A stretch of 64,000 nucleotides of DNA from Lysinibacillus antri (GCF_003977595.1 NZ_RYYR01000008.1:62001-126000); one strand, 5' to 3'; shown: positions 28,399 through 37,617, numbered from the stretch's first letter. The notes: generated by a model from the sequence alone, not told the origin. Made by a program: numbers and translations.

Positions 28399-29364
28399 TC
28401 AAGACAGAGAAGCAAGCTCTTTATTAACTAGTTGAATACACTTTTCATATTGTTTTTGCTCTTCTGTATCTTTTCGATTAATGAATTGATAGTTATTTTG
28501 TTCCGTTTGTAGGACATATTCAGAGACGATTGTAGCATTTCCGATTAACGTAAGCTCAAAAGCATCGGTATCTTTTTGTATGACTTCACATTTGACGAAT
28601 CCACCAGGGTTTAAAACAGTGACAACATTCGTATCTACTAACCCATTAAGTTTTGACACAAGGGCTGATGCAGTCATCGCTGTTCCACAAGCATTTGTAA
28701 ATCCAACACCACGTTCAAATGTTCTGACAAAAATTGTGTCATTTTTCAATTTGTGCACATAACTTACATTTACGCCGTCTACACAATAGTCATTTTCACT
28801 ATTCAAAAACTGTGCCAGTAATTTTTGGTGATACGTATCCTCAATATAACGTTTTTCTACAATACCAATTAGATGAGGATTTGGCACCGAAACGGCTGTA
28901 AATTTAATTGAGGGTGAAAATTCCTTAAGTATCTGATGTTTGATTTCTGTTTGATTATGATAGTTCATAGGTAAACTACTCAGTTCAAAAGACACAGGAG
29001 ATATTTCGACAGCATATGTTGGGATATCTTCAAAAATAGAATGTTCTTTTCGAACTTCTAAATCTGCTTTCATTGTTTCGATCACTGCTTTATCAAGACC
29101 TAAATTGTCACAAACAAATCTCGCTACACAACGTAGTCCATTTCCACACATTGAGGCTTCGGAACCGTCAGCATTAATTACGCGCATTTTAGCATCCGCA
29201 TGGTTTGAAGGAAGTACTAATAATAACCCATCTGCTCCACCTTCATTGTCTTTATCGCATAGCCATTTTGTTAATTTAACCCAGTCCATTTCATTTTCGT
29301 CAGAGGTATTATATAAATAAAATGAATTCCCAGATCCATGTACTTTAAAAAACGTTCTATTCAT
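28399..29364 (-). CDS. dapF: Diaminopimelate epimerase
   Basis: A 321-residue DapF that interconverts LL- and meso-diaminopimelate for lysine and peptidoglycan synthesis. The two catalytic cysteines are in SMCGNGLRCVARF and TNACGTAMTASAL. It is longer than the usual 270-285 residues because of a C-terminal tail of about 35 charged residues (INRKDTEEQKQYEKC...). The second motif (GVGFTNACGTAMTA) departs from the common GxGETxACGTGA, suggesting a divergent subfamily. The second of two ATGs is favoured by GGGAG spacing. A possible promoter lies at 29435-29462. Confidence 0.9.
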   Translation of the reverse strand: MNRTFFKVHGSGNSFYLYNTSDENEMDWVKLTKWLCDKDNEGGADGLLLVLPSNHADAKMRVINADGSEASMCGNGLRCVARFVCDNLGLDKAVIETMKADLEVRKEHSIFEDIPTYAVEISPVSFELSSLPMNYHNQTEIKHQILKEFSPSIKFTAVSVPNPHLIGIVEKRYIEDTYHQKLLAQFLNSENDYCVDGVNVSYVHKLKNDTIFVRTFERGVGFTNACGTAMTASALVSKLNGLVDTNVVTVLNPGGFVKCEVIQKDTDAFELTLIGNATIVSEYVLQTEQNNYQFINRKDTEEQKQYEKCIQLVNKELASLS

Positions 29365-29434
29365 AGGCATTCTCTCCCTACTTTATTTACTTCTATCATA
29401 ATTGTAAATTTATCTTGAAGCAACATAATCTACT

Positions 29435-29462
29435 CGTATAGAATTTTAAGTTTTGTTTACAA
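29435..29462 (-). promoter_or_regulatory. Putative dapF promoter
   Basis: TTGTAA and TATACG are separated by 16 bases on the minus strand about 70 bases before dapF. The rest of the roughly 430-base gap to 29795 is very AT-rich, and I see no other element besides the promoter at 29698-29726. Confidence 0.4.
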
Positions 29463-29697
29463 TTTTTACACATAAAAAATCTATTTTTTTAAGGGAAATT
29501 ATTTGTATAAAATTGATTTTTTATAATATGATATTATCATAAATCATTTTTTAATATAGTTATTTCACCTTAGATTTCGGTGCAAATAATCTTCTATAAA
29601 TAACACAATCTATCTTACAAAAATGTATGTAATTTCGCACTATTTTTAAGCTGGTTTTTTGAAAATTCAAACTTATTCTAACAAGAAAAAAAATTGT

Positions 29698-29726
29698 TTG
29701 ACGTCGTTATCCTTTCCGTATATTAT
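29698..29726 (+). promoter_or_regulatory. Promoter of the GNAT gene
   Basis: TTGACG and TATTAT are separated by exactly 17 bases, about 65 bases before the start at 29795. Confidence 0.65.
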
Positions 29727-29794
29727 TTTGATTTGTTGCCATACATGAAAAAGTTTTTTGATTTGCAACTATCCTAAAAAAGGAGGCGTTTCTC

Positions 29795-30343
29795 ATGTTA
29801 AAACATCGGGACCTTTCAGAAACTAACGAATTATACCAATTAATGATCCACCCAACCGTTTATCCATTTGTTCGTCAGAAAGCTTCCTCAGCTGAAGAGT
29901 ATTTATTTATGACAAAACAATTATTGGAAGAAGAACAAATAGGTAAGACAATTTCAAGGACCATTGTTGGTGACTTTGGTCAACCAATAGGTACGATTAG
30001 TCTGTTTGACATACAAGATGGCGCCGGTTTCCTTGGAACATGGATAGGGGCACCTTATCAAGGAATGGGCTATAATCGAATTGCAAAACATGATTTTCTA
30101 TCAGAACTATTCTTTGAAAAAGACTTTCATACGGTTTTCTTAAGAATCCGCAAAGAAAATGAAAAATCAAAGCGCGCTTCTTTAAAGTTGCCTTATGTTG
30201 TATGTGCACAAGATTCACATCCAGCACTTTACGAAGAAATTAATACAGGTGATGTAAAATTTGATCTTTTCAAAATACCAAAAGACTTGTTCTATATCGT
30301 CACTGCCAACGAAACGACAAACGAAGAAGAACAGGCAATGTAA
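29795..30343 (+). CDS. GNAT-family N-acetyltransferase (RimJ/RimL type)
   Basis: A 182-residue GNAT protein whose N-terminus HRDLSETNELYQLMIHPTVY matches the RimJ/RimL-like class. The acetyl-CoA region is GTWIGAPYQGMGYNRIAK, a loose version of the Q/RxxGxG/A loop, and LRIRKENEKSKRASLKL resembles the usual N-x-x-S helix. The C-terminal 25 residues are acidic. Substrate unknown. The ATG follows AAAGGAGG and a strong promoter. It is convergent with the MurG-like gene and shares the repeat-terminator element at 30400-30543. Confidence 0.8.
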   Translation: MLKHRDLSETNELYQLMIHPTVYPFVRQKASSAEEYLFMTKQLLEEEQIGKTISRTIVGDFGQPIGTISLFDIQDGAGFLGTWIGAPYQGMGYNRIAKHDFLSELFFEKDFHTVFLRIRKENEKSKRASLKLPYVVCAQDSHPALYEEINTGDVKFDLFKIPKDLFYIVTANETTNEEEQAM

Positions 30344-30399
30344 TTTTACAATACGCTTATGTGTACAAATACATTATAAATAAATGAAATATGTCATAA

Positions 30400-30447
30400 A
30401 AAATTCAAAAATAAGGCTTCCGAAAAGTAATTTTCGGAAGCCTTATT
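30400..30447 (-). terminator. Terminator of the MurG-like gene (17-bp stem), part of dispersed element copy A
   Basis: On the minus strand a perfect 17-bp stem AATAAGGCTTCCGAAAA with loop TTAC is followed by TTTTTGAATTTTTT. It is immediately downstream of the 98-bp repeat at 30446-30543. Confidence 0.85.
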
Positions 30448-30543
30448 TGCGACAAGGATCGTGACAATTTATTGTTACTACCGCAGGAGCACAGATTTTT
30501 AGCAATATTATATCATTAGAAGTATAGGTGACCAGAAAGTGTA
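30446..30543 (-). repeat. Dispersed 98-bp 3'-UTR element, copy A
   Basis: Hand alignment with 53026-53123 (opposite strand) gives 88 identical bases of 98 without gaps. It contains an internal perfect hairpin GTGACAAT-TT-ATTGTTAC. In gene orientation it lies between the MurG-like stop and a 17-bp-stem terminator. Confidence 0.85.
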
Positions 30544-30578
30544 ATACTTTCTGAACGCCCCCTTTACTACTTAAGTTT

Positions 30579-31661
30579 TTACATTTCCTTCTGATATTGG
30601 GTAATTAACATAACCATCTCTTCAGGTGTTTTTGGACTTTCTGCTTTTTCCATTGCATCAATGATGATCGATTCTCTTCTTACTAACGTCTCCACTGACT
30701 TCATAAAACTATTTTTCGATAATTGTTCTTCCTCGAGGGTCACCGCAAAACCTTGGTTCTCAAAAATAGAAGCATTCAATATTTGATCTCCCCTACTTTT
30801 CGATGCCGATAGAGGGATTAAGAGCATTGGCTTTCTTAATGCTAAAAATTCAAAAATGGAATTCGAACCTGCTCGTGAAACGATTAAATCTGCTACATAT
30901 AATAAATCAGGCAACTCAGTCGTCACATAGTCAAACTGTTTATACCCTTTCAAACTATCTAAAGAAGTATCCACATTGCCTTTCCCACAAAGATGAATAA
31001 TATTAAATTTCGTCAATAACTCCGGTAAATTGCTGCGAAGGGCATCATTTAATACAATCGATCCTAAACTCCCCCCCATCACAAGGAGTACTTTTTTATT
31101 TTCTTCAAAGCCACAAAGTTGTAATCCGCGCGATTTGTTTCCTTCAAACAATTGATTTCGAACAATCGAACCTGTACATGTCGCTTTGTCTTCGGGTAAA
31201 TATTTTAATGTATCTTCAAAGATCGTAAATACATGGGATGCAAAAGGTAAAGCAATTCGGTTTGCAAGGCCCGGCGTAACATCCGATTCATGGACAACAA
31301 CCGGCACATTTGCTAATTTAGCAGCAATTACAACGGGCACTGATACAAAACCACCCTTTGAAAAGATAATCGATGGTTTGACTTTACGTATTACCTTAAA
31401 GGCTTGCCCCACTCCAGCAAGTACTTTAAAAGGATCGGTAAAGTTCTTCATCGAAAAGTACCGACGTAGTTTTCCACTTGAAATACTATGGTAGGGTACG
31501 TTTGGGAAACTATTCGTAATTAATTCTTTTTCTATGCCATCATGAGAACCTATATAATGTACATCATAACCTTCTGAAAGGAATGTTGGGATAATGGCTT
31601 GATTTAATGAAACGTGCCCAGCCGTTCCACCGCCTGTTAAAATAATTGATTTTTGTTTCAC
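30579..31661 (-). CDS. murG: MurG-type UDP-GlcNAc:lipid I N-acetylglucosaminyltransferase
   Basis: A 360-residue GT28 glycosyltransferase that would convert lipid I to lipid II. The N-terminal glycine loop TGGGTAGHVSLNQAI, SKGGFVSVPVVIAA and HESDVTPGLANRIA are MurG motifs, as are the C-terminal VMGGSLGS and SRAGSNSIFEF. The SVPV/ HESD details and lack of a dcw cluster around it suggest the second MurG type found as a stand-alone copy in Bacillus. The start is GTG with GGAGATTTTGT upstream. The 3' UTR holds the dispersed element. Confidence 0.87.
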   Translation of the reverse strand: MKQKSIILTGGGTAGHVSLNQAIIPTFLSEGYDVHYIGSHDGIEKELITNSFPNVPYHSISSGKLRRYFSMKNFTDPFKVLAGVGQAFKVIRKVKPSIIFSKGGFVSVPVVIAAKLANVPVVVHESDVTPGLANRIALPFASHVFTIFEDTLKYLPEDKATCTGSIVRNQLFEGNKSRGLQLCGFEENKKVLLVMGGSLGSIVLNDALRSNLPELLTKFNIIHLCGKGNVDTSLDSLKGYKQFDYVTTELPDLLYVADLIVSRAGSNSIFEFLALRKPMLLIPLSASKSRGDQILNASIFENQGFAVTLEEEQLSKNSFMKSVETLVRRESIIIDAMEKAESPKTPEEMVMLITQYQKEM

Positions 31662-31813
31662 ACAAAATCTCCTATCTAAATAAAGCTTTAATTCTTACTA
31701 TATGATAAAAATAAACGATCCATGATGAAACGATCCAACTTGGACTTTAGTCAATATTGTACCATAATTGTCAATCGGAACAATGAGAAAACAAAAGTAG
31801 TATTAGAAAAACA

Positions 31814-31841
31814 CGGTTTGTCGCCACAATACGACAAACCG
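31814..31841. terminator. Hairpin downstream of the first ger operon
   Basis: CGGTTTGTCG and CGACAAACCG form a perfect 10-bp stem. On the minus strand GTGTTTTTC follows, on the plus strand ATGTCTTTT, so it may be a backup terminator on either strand. Next to it at 31861 and 31883 are two TATCCG-type motifs that weakly resemble the 51-kb array core. Confidence 0.6.
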
Positions 31842-31893
31842 ATGTCTTTTCTTATGCGGATATCCGTAAACTTATACTTTCCTATCCGCAAAT

Positions 31894-31922
31894 AAAAAAC
31901 CAGCCACGAATGACTGATTTTT
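31894..31922 (-). terminator. Terminator of the first ger operon
   Basis: On the minus strand AATCAG pairs with CTGGTT around a short loop, followed by TTTTTTATT, directly after the gerC-like stop. Confidence 0.6.
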
Positions 31923-32983
31923 TATTTAATGATCCCTACTTTTAATATTTTTCCTTTAACATTTACTGCGATATCCAATTCTGCAAATGTTTCATGCCAA
32001 TTTTCATCAAACATTTCAGGCTTCGCTACTCTTACAAAATTGCCCACTCCAAGTACATCACTTTTCTCTTCCTGTAAAACCGTAATTACTTTTTCAATTT
32101 CTTCTGTTATTTTCTGTTCAAGAAATTTTTCAATCTCAGGTATTTTTTTCGTATCCGTTAAGTTATCGCCGCTTAATTCTTGAATATCCATTTGTAAATC
32201 ATAATCAAGTTTTATTGAATTTGATGATGTCACTTTCCATTTCTTCTTTACATCCATCACTGTAATAGAGAGTGGTTTATTATTATAAAAAAATGAAAAT
32301 TGTATTTTACGTCCCTTTTTTTGTAACAATAGACCAATAACCTTGGACTGATCAGGTTTTAGTACTCTTCCTGTATACTTTCCTTTTGAAAACAACGCAA
32401 CCCCCCCTAATTGTGGTCTTTGCTGTTTCTCATCTAAAGTAATATACGGTAATACTAAATCAGTCCCTTTCGAGTTTAATGTTGCTCCTGTCGTTTGAAG
32501 TGTGTATTCAGGTACGTATGATAGTATTTCTGCGCTTCGTATAAGCCTTGAGTAATACTCTCCTGCTTCAGCAGACCAAGATTTACTTGCATCAATATAA
32601 TCTTTCACGCTTCCCTTTGCGATTACAACAAAGGCTGTTAATGAGTTATATGGGTCCCGATAAAATACATCTAAATATTTCTCAAGGCCGTCAGTAGCTA
32701 AGTCTTCACCAAGTATAAATGCAGATAACATGGACAAATCAATTGATTGTTCAACTTTCATTTCTGCATTTAATCGTACTTCTCGAGGAGATTTTCCTTC
32801 AGCCTCAATAACCGTGATCTCAGTACTATCTTGTAACGCTTCCGAATAAGCATAAATTCCTTTCATATCACCCAGAGTACCCTCCATACCTGCAAGAGAA
32901 ACTACGGAATGCTCCTTATATAAACGTTCATCCCAACAACCTGTAAGTAAAACAATTATGATGATGAATTGGATGAATCGAAT
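31922..32983 (-). CDS. Ger(x)C family germinant receptor lipoprotein, non-canonical start
   Basis: GerC subunit of the first ger operon. Translation from the first ATG (32887) would miss the lipoprotein signal. Reading upstream in the same frame gives a hydrophobic stretch (FIQFIIIIVLLTGCWDERLY) with lipobox LLTGC, clearly the real N-terminus. No ATG, GTG or TTG exists between the preceding in-frame stop and this stretch. The best candidate is ATT at 32983, eight bases after AAGGGGG. The start region overlaps the end of the gerB-like gene. The mature protein shows the family segments EAEGKSPREVRLNAE and the C-terminal Ger domain. Family is confident, start uncertain. Confidence 0.8.
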   Translation of the reverse strand: MRFIQFIIIIVLLTGCWDERLYKEHSVVSLAGMEGTLGDMKGIYAYSEALQDSTEITVIEAEGKSPREVRLNAEMKVEQSIDLSMLSAFILGEDLATDGLEKYLDVFYRDPYNSLTAFVVIAKGSVKDYIDASKSWSAEAGEYYSRLIRSAEILSYVPEYTLQTTGATLNSKGTDLVLPYITLDEKQQRPQLGGVALFSKGKYTGRVLKPDQSKVIGLLLQKKGRKIQFSFFYNNKPLSITVMDVKKKWKVTSSNSIKLDYDLQMDIQELSGDNLTDTKKIPEIEKFLEQKITEEIEKVITVLQEEKSDVLGVGNFVRVAKPEMFDENWHETFAELDIAVNVKGKILKVGIIK

Positions 32984-34005
32984 ATAGTTCGCCCCCTTAC
33001 TTTATTCCATGTAATGATCATTATAGGTAATAGTACTCCGAATATAGGAAAGGTAATCCAATAACGTACCCTAATCCATTGTAAATCCGCAAAGTTTGCA
33101 AAATAGTATGCAAATATAAAAATAAGAATATGGTACAAAACAATTCTCATTTTTGTATATTTTCGTTTCTTTTTAAAATGAACTAATTTCACTACAAGTA
33201 TAAAATTAATAATCGTAATGATTGTAATTAATACCCAGAAAAATACAAAAATAAGATCTAAACGCTTAATAAAGGTAACCTCTTGCGTATGCAATATATA
33301 GAGTAGTGGCTCTGAAATAAATCGAAATTCATCTAGGCTGAAATACAAACTAACTGTTATGATGGAGAACATATACATGAAAAATAAAAGGAATACAAAA
33401 TAAAATAGGGGTTTCCCAGCAATTTTTTCATTCTTCATCACGTATTTTCTTAATATCAAATAGCATTCCATATTTCGATAAGCGCTAAAACTATAGATTA
33501 ACCCCCATATCCATTCTTTCAACCCACTTTCAGAAGTTGGTACGAGATTTCTGTATTCGAAATCATCCGCAGCATTTAAAATAAAAATAATAAAAAAAAT
33601 AATAAATGTTCCAAAAATAGCACCTATATTTACCGCTGTTTCTGCCCTACTTAAACTAGCATATAGACTAGGTATTAGTAACATTAGTAGTAATGCATAT
33701 TTTGGCGTATTCGGACTCATCCAAGTCGATACAACAAATATTGTATAAGAGACTAGAAGTGATAAATGGAATAGCCAATAAATTTGATATATAACCGACG
33801 ACACTTTGCCTAAAATAAAATACTTATAGGTTTTTTCATATAAAATAAACAATAAATAAACCAATATAGAGGCAACAATAAAAATTAGCCAAGCTGCTCG
33901 CTTACCACTGTCAATGATTATCGATTGAATAGAAATATATACAAACCCAGTAAACAGTGGGAACAATAACATGAAAAATTGTATACGTGAAAGACTTATC
34001 TTCAT
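32956..34005 (-). CDS. Spore germination permease, GerAB/endospore germination family
   Basis: A 349-residue integral membrane protein with about ten helices, subunit B of a GerA-type nutrient germinant receptor, related to APC-type amino-acid permeases. The sequence starts MKISLSRIQFFMLLFPLFTG and has the family-typical long loop around FEYRNLVPTSESGLKEWIWG. In the spore inner membrane the A, B and C subunits sense nutrients and trigger germination. It overlaps the gerA-like gene by four bases and the gerC-like start by about 28 bases, so all three are coupled. Confidence 0.85.
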   Translation of the reverse strand: MKISLSRIQFFMLLFPLFTGFVYISIQSIIIDSGKRAAWLIFIVASILVYLLFILYEKTYKYFILGKVSSVIYQIYWLFHLSLLVSYTIFVVSTWMSPNTPKYALLLMLLIPSLYASLSRAETAVNIGAIFGTFIIFFIIFILNAADDFEYRNLVPTSESGLKEWIWGLIYSFSAYRNMECYLILRKYVMKNEKIAGKPLFYFVFLLFFMYMFSIITVSLYFSLDEFRFISEPLLYILHTQEVTFIKRLDLIFVFFWVLITIITIINFILVVKLVHFKKKRKYTKMRIVLYHILIFIFAYYFANFADLQWIRVRYWITFPIFGVLLPIMIITWNKVRGRTIFDSSNSSS

Positions 34006-35429
34006 AGTTTTCGATCCTCTTTAGGCGAAAAGCTTTTCACTTGTTTTCCTGGCTTGAAAAATGGCTCACGAATAAAGATTTTATATAGTTCCTTCGGTAA
34101 GAATGGAATAAGTGGTGTAAAATAGGGCCTTTTTAATGATGTTAGATTTAAAAGATGAATTAGTAAAATGGCCGCTCCAAATGCAATGCCTAAAAAACCA
34201 AAGAAAGATGCCAAAATCATAAAAGGAAAACGCATTATTCTTACAGTTCCATTCATTTCCGTCGAAGGGATTACAAAGCTTCCTATTGCAGTAAAGGCAA
34301 CCACAATTACCATCATATTCGAAACAAGACCAGCATTTACAATGGCATCCCCGATCACAAGTCCTCCAACAATCCCGATCGTTTGACCAACCGCTGTTGG
34401 TAATCGTATACTCGCTTCCCTTATTAGCTCTAGCGTCAGCTCTAAAATAAAAGCCTCTAATATCGGTCTATAAGGAATGTTATTAATATCCGTTTTTATT
34501 TGATTAGAAAGCTCTAAAGGTAAAATTTCAAAATGAAAGCTGATTACGGCTATATAAAACGCTGGTAAAAAAATGGCTAAGATGAAACTAAAAATACGCA
34601 ACATGCGATAAAAAGAACCAGTAATAGCCCTACCATTAAAATCATCAGGAGTTTGATAAAAGGTGAAAAAAGAGACAGGTCCGATTAACGCCGTCGAAGA
34701 TAAATCTGATATCACCGCAATCCTTCCTTCAAGTACTCCAGCTGCAATCCGGTCTGATCTTTCTGTTTTCAAAAGTTGTGGAAAAGGAGACCAGACATGA
34801 TCTTCTAAATAATCTGTCAGTTGACCCACACTATAAAGAATATCGATTTTAATGTTATCTAATCTTTGTTCAATTAGTTGCAACGCCTCTTCGTCCACTA
34901 GATCTGCCATATAGAAATAGTAAACCGTTGTATTGGTTTCATCCCCTATTGATTTTTGTTTTACGACTAATTTATGACTTTTAATACGTTTCCGAATTAA
35001 AGATAAATTAACATCAAAGTTTTCAACTAACCCTTCCCTCGAGCCTTGTAAAACGTGTTCACTAGTTGGTTCATCTGTTTGTCTATAAGCCATTTCAGGA
35101 AGACTAATTCGAATCATTTCTTTTGTTTTTAGGCGAACAACAACCGTTTCACCATCGCAAAGGAATTTTGCCAGTTGTTTTTCATCTAAAGGGATGACGG
35201 TTGTATAAACAGATTCTCCCCAATATAAATTATCATCACGTATATGTTCCTTAAAAAAATACATAATTCGTTCTACATCTGCCTTATTGACAATGGAGGA
35301 GTAAAAACATAAAATAGCGATTTCATTGTCCCACCAACTAATTGGCTTTGCGACAAAATCAGCAGAATTATAAAAGCTATTTTTTAATTTCGTTAAAATG
35401 ATTTGTTGTTGATCCTGCTGTTCAGTCAT
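34002..35429 (-). CDS. Spore germination protein, GerA family (subunit A)
   Basis: A 475-residue GerAA/GerKA-type subunit. It has a long soluble N-terminal domain (to about 245, including QGSREGLVENFDVNLSLIRKR) and a membrane half with about five helices. The family hallmarks there are PAFYIAVISFH, ELTLELIREASIRLPT and QTIGIVGGLVIGDA. The ATG follows GAGGAGGGGG. It is the first gene of an A-B-C operon. The germinant is not predictable from sequence. A forespore (SigG) promoter is expected but I could not identify a convincing one. Confidence 0.93.
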   Translation of the reverse strand: MTEQQDQQQIILTKLKNSFYNSADFVAKPISWWDNEIAILCFYSSIVNKADVERIMYFFKEHIRDDNLYWGESVYTTVIPLDEKQLAKFLCDGETVVVRLKTKEMIRISLPEMAYRQTDEPTSEHVLQGSREGLVENFDVNLSLIRKRIKSHKLVVKQKSIGDETNTTVYYFYMADLVDEEALQLIEQRLDNIKIDILYSVGQLTDYLEDHVWSPFPQLLKTERSDRIAAGVLEGRIAVISDLSSTALIGPVSFFTFYQTPDDFNGRAITGSFYRMLRIFSFILAIFLPAFYIAVISFHFEILPLELSNQIKTDINNIPYRPILEAFILELTLELIREASIRLPTAVGQTIGIVGGLVIGDAIVNAGLVSNMMVIVVAFTAIGSFVIPSTEMNGTVRIMRFPFMILASFFGFLGIAFGAAILLIHLLNLTSLKRPYFTPLIPFLPKELYKIFIREPFFKPGKQVKSFSPKEDRKL

Positions 35430-35511
35430 TTCAACCCCCTCCTCTAAGTAACTTCAAGTATTTCCATTTATTACTCAAAAATAAACAAATTATGGAGAAA
35501 ATAAAACAAAG

Positions 35512-35545
35512 AAAAAACCGAGCAAGAACAAAGTCTTAACTCGGC
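35512..35545 (-). terminator. Terminator of the CAP-domain protein gene
   Basis: CCGAG and CTCGG with extra pairing inside are followed by TTTTTT on the minus strand, 20 bases after the stop. Confidence 0.7.
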
Positions 35546-35565
35546 TAATATTTGAAACGATGAAA

Positions 35566-36450
35566 TTATTTTTGGATAAATTGTTGTGTCCAGTAGTTCC
35601 CATCCGCAACATACCCTACACCGATATGTGTGAAGCTACCATTTAAAATGTTTGCACGGTGACCTTCAGAGTTCATCCAAGCTTGGACTACTTGTTCAGG
35701 TGTTTTTTGACCTTGTGCAATATTTTCACCTGCTGCTTTATAAGAAATGCCAGCAGCTTTCATTTGATCAAAAGGACTACCATATGTTGGGCTAGTATGT
35801 GAGAAATAATTATTTTTTGACATATCTGCTGATTTCTCACGTGCTACGGCCATTAATGGCGTATCCATTTGAAGTGGTGCAAGACCCGCTTTTGCACGTT
35901 CTGCATTTGTTAATTCTACAACTTGTTTTTCAAATTGTGATGCTGAAGTATTAACAGGTGCACTCGTTGTCGGTTTTGTAGCTTGTTCTGTTTTATTTTG
36001 CGTAGCGTTATTGTTTGCTGCTGGTTGTGGAGCAGGTGTTGTAACAACAGGCGCTTCTTTTTTATCTTCAGTTTTTGTTGGTACTGTTTGTTTCACTGGA
36101 GTTGTCGTTGTTTTCTTTTCTTCTACAGTATTTTTATTTGCTTGTGTTTTTGAAACTGTTTTATTAGCCTCTACTAATTTTTTCACTGCGTCTTTATTTA
36201 ATTTAATGTTATGCGAAGCGAGTAATTTCTCTAAATCTACATTTGATTTTAGTAGTTTAAGAGAAAACTTTTGTAACTCTTCTTTATTATTAAGTGCTTT
36301 AAACACTTCTTGTTGATCAATTTGAATTACCTTTACATAAGATTGAATTGAGTCGTTTTTTACCTCCTCTTTGTTTGCTGCAGCATCTGCTGCTGGAACT
36401 TGAGTTGCGAATAAACCTAAAGCACAAAATGTGATAAACCATTTTTTCAT
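35566..36450 (-). CDS. Secreted CAP-domain (SCP/PR1) protein, YkwD-like
   Basis: A 294-residue secreted protein. The signal peptide is MKKWFITFCALGLFATQVPA, with cleavage probable in the ADAAA stretch. A lysine-rich region (about 25-90) and a low-complexity Lys/Thr/Pro/Ala linker (about 90-165) follow. The C-terminal CAP domain (about 170-294) has ELTNAERAKAGLAPL, FSHTSPTYG, AGENIAQG and WMNSEGHRANIL, with the two CAP histidines. YkwD-like proteins are linked to the sporulating or vegetative envelope; activity is unknown. ATG 36450 is preferred over the one ten codons upstream because GAGGGGG fits it. Confidence 0.9.
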   Translation of the reverse strand: MKKWFITFCALGLFATQVPAADAAANKEEVKNDSIQSYVKVIQIDQQEVFKALNNKEELQKFSLKLLKSNVDLEKLLASHNIKLNKDAVKKLVEANKTVSKTQANKNTVEEKKTTTTPVKQTVPTKTEDKKEAPVVTTPAPQPAANNNATQNKTEQATKPTTSAPVNTSASQFEKQVVELTNAERAKAGLAPLQMDTPLMAVAREKSADMSKNNYFSHTSPTYGSPFDQMKAAGISYKAAGENIAQGQKTPEQVVQAWMNSEGHRANILNGSFTHIGVGYVADGNYWTQQFIQK

Positions 36451-36686
36451 TTTGTATTGCCCCCTCTCACAACTAATCATAAGGGAGGTTTTTTGTCATA
36501 ATTGGTCCATATGTTGGTAACAGAACCAAATAATCTTGCAAATCTATTAAACTACATAGTTTCAACTCTACTATTTACATAAAATTTTCCTATTGAAGAA
36601 ACAACTACACGCAAAATGCTATTGACAACTTTTTGCGTTACGCATTAAAATACAATACTTTTTCAATTATTACACGAACATTTCCT

Positions 36687-37589
36687 TTATTCGTCTCCAA
36701 TTACATGGATGTGCTGAATATTTTCACCGATCATCACGACCTTTGGAGGCATATTGATATATTCAGGTAACCATTGTACTAATCCATACGCATATTGGAA
36801 TAACATCGGTCTAGAAATTCCCTCAATCGGTACATATCCCTTTATTCGATAAACGGTACTCGGTAATGATCTTACCCAGTCTTCAAATTGTTCTTGCGTA
36901 AAACTATGATTAAATTCGATTAAACGCGAACTCAATTGCAGCTGTTTCCCAACGTGAACTGATTGAATTTCATTACTAGATTTTTGGGTAGAAGATTGTA
37001 AACTTTCTAGTAGATGTAATGGAACTCGTCCATTCGTTGTTTGTAAAATGAATGCATTAGGATTTAACCCTTGCATTTCAAAAACGACTTTTCCCTGCTC
37101 TGAATCATTTAATAAATCCATTTTATTGGCAAGTAACAAATGGGCATGTCGAATTTGTTCTAAAAATAACGTACGCACTTGCGGTGTTAACGACTCTTTT
37201 TGAAGCCAAAGCTTACTATCTGCCACCGTAACAATCCCTTTAATATTAAGTTGTTCTGCAAATAATGGGGAATATACCGCGTCTAATGCTTCTACAGGAT
37301 GGGCAGCTCCAGTCGTTTCAATGATTAATACGTCAAAATCTTCATCTGCTAATAATGATTGAATTTGCGCCTCTGTTTTTTCTGCGCCAGAACAACATAT
37401 ACAACCTTCTAACATTTCCTTCAGTGGGACATCTTCTCCAACTGCTTGTGAGTCGAAGGGTAGCTTCCCCAGTTCATTCATAATAACTGCAGGTTTTAAT
37501 CCTTTTTCTTTAAATTGTCGTAACACATCTGTTAACATCGAAGTTTTACCACTTCCTAAAAAACCACTAAATAAATACACATCTTTCAT
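36687..37589 (-). CDS. CobW/COG0523 GTPase, putative metal chaperone
   Basis: A 300-residue G3E GTPase. Walker A is GFLGSGKTSM, the metal-binding CxCC motif is GCICCSG, and TKMD-type guanine recognition is NKMDLL; a CobW C-terminal domain begins about residue 205. Such proteins deliver metals (zinc, cobalt) in a GTP-dependent way. No zinc-responsive operator is evident upstream, and the preceding gene (ctp) ends in a terminator. The second of two ATGs has the better-spaced GGAAGG. The metal is unknown. Confidence 0.88.
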   Translation of the reverse strand: MKDVYLFSGFLGSGKTSMLTDVLRQFKEKGLKPAVIMNELGKLPFDSQAVGEDVPLKEMLEGCICCSGAEKTEAQIQSLLADEDFDVLIIETTGAAHPVEALDAVYSPLFAEQLNIKGIVTVADSKLWLQKESLTPQVRTLFLEQIRHAHLLLANKMDLLNDSEQGKVVFEMQGLNPNAFILQTTNGRVPLHLLESLQSSTQKSSNEIQSVHVGKQLQLSSRLIEFNHSFTQEQFEDWVRSLPSTVYRIKGYVPIEGISRPMLFQYAYGLVQWLPEYINMPPKVVMIGENIQHIHVIGDE

Positions 37590-37617
37590 CTGTATCATTC
37601 CTTCCTAAAATAGTAGA

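Noticed and set aside
31861-31892. Two TATCCG motifs as a third 21-bp array
   Set aside because: Only two degenerate units with a 22-base step, so the exact period is not met; mentioned only as a weak resemblance.
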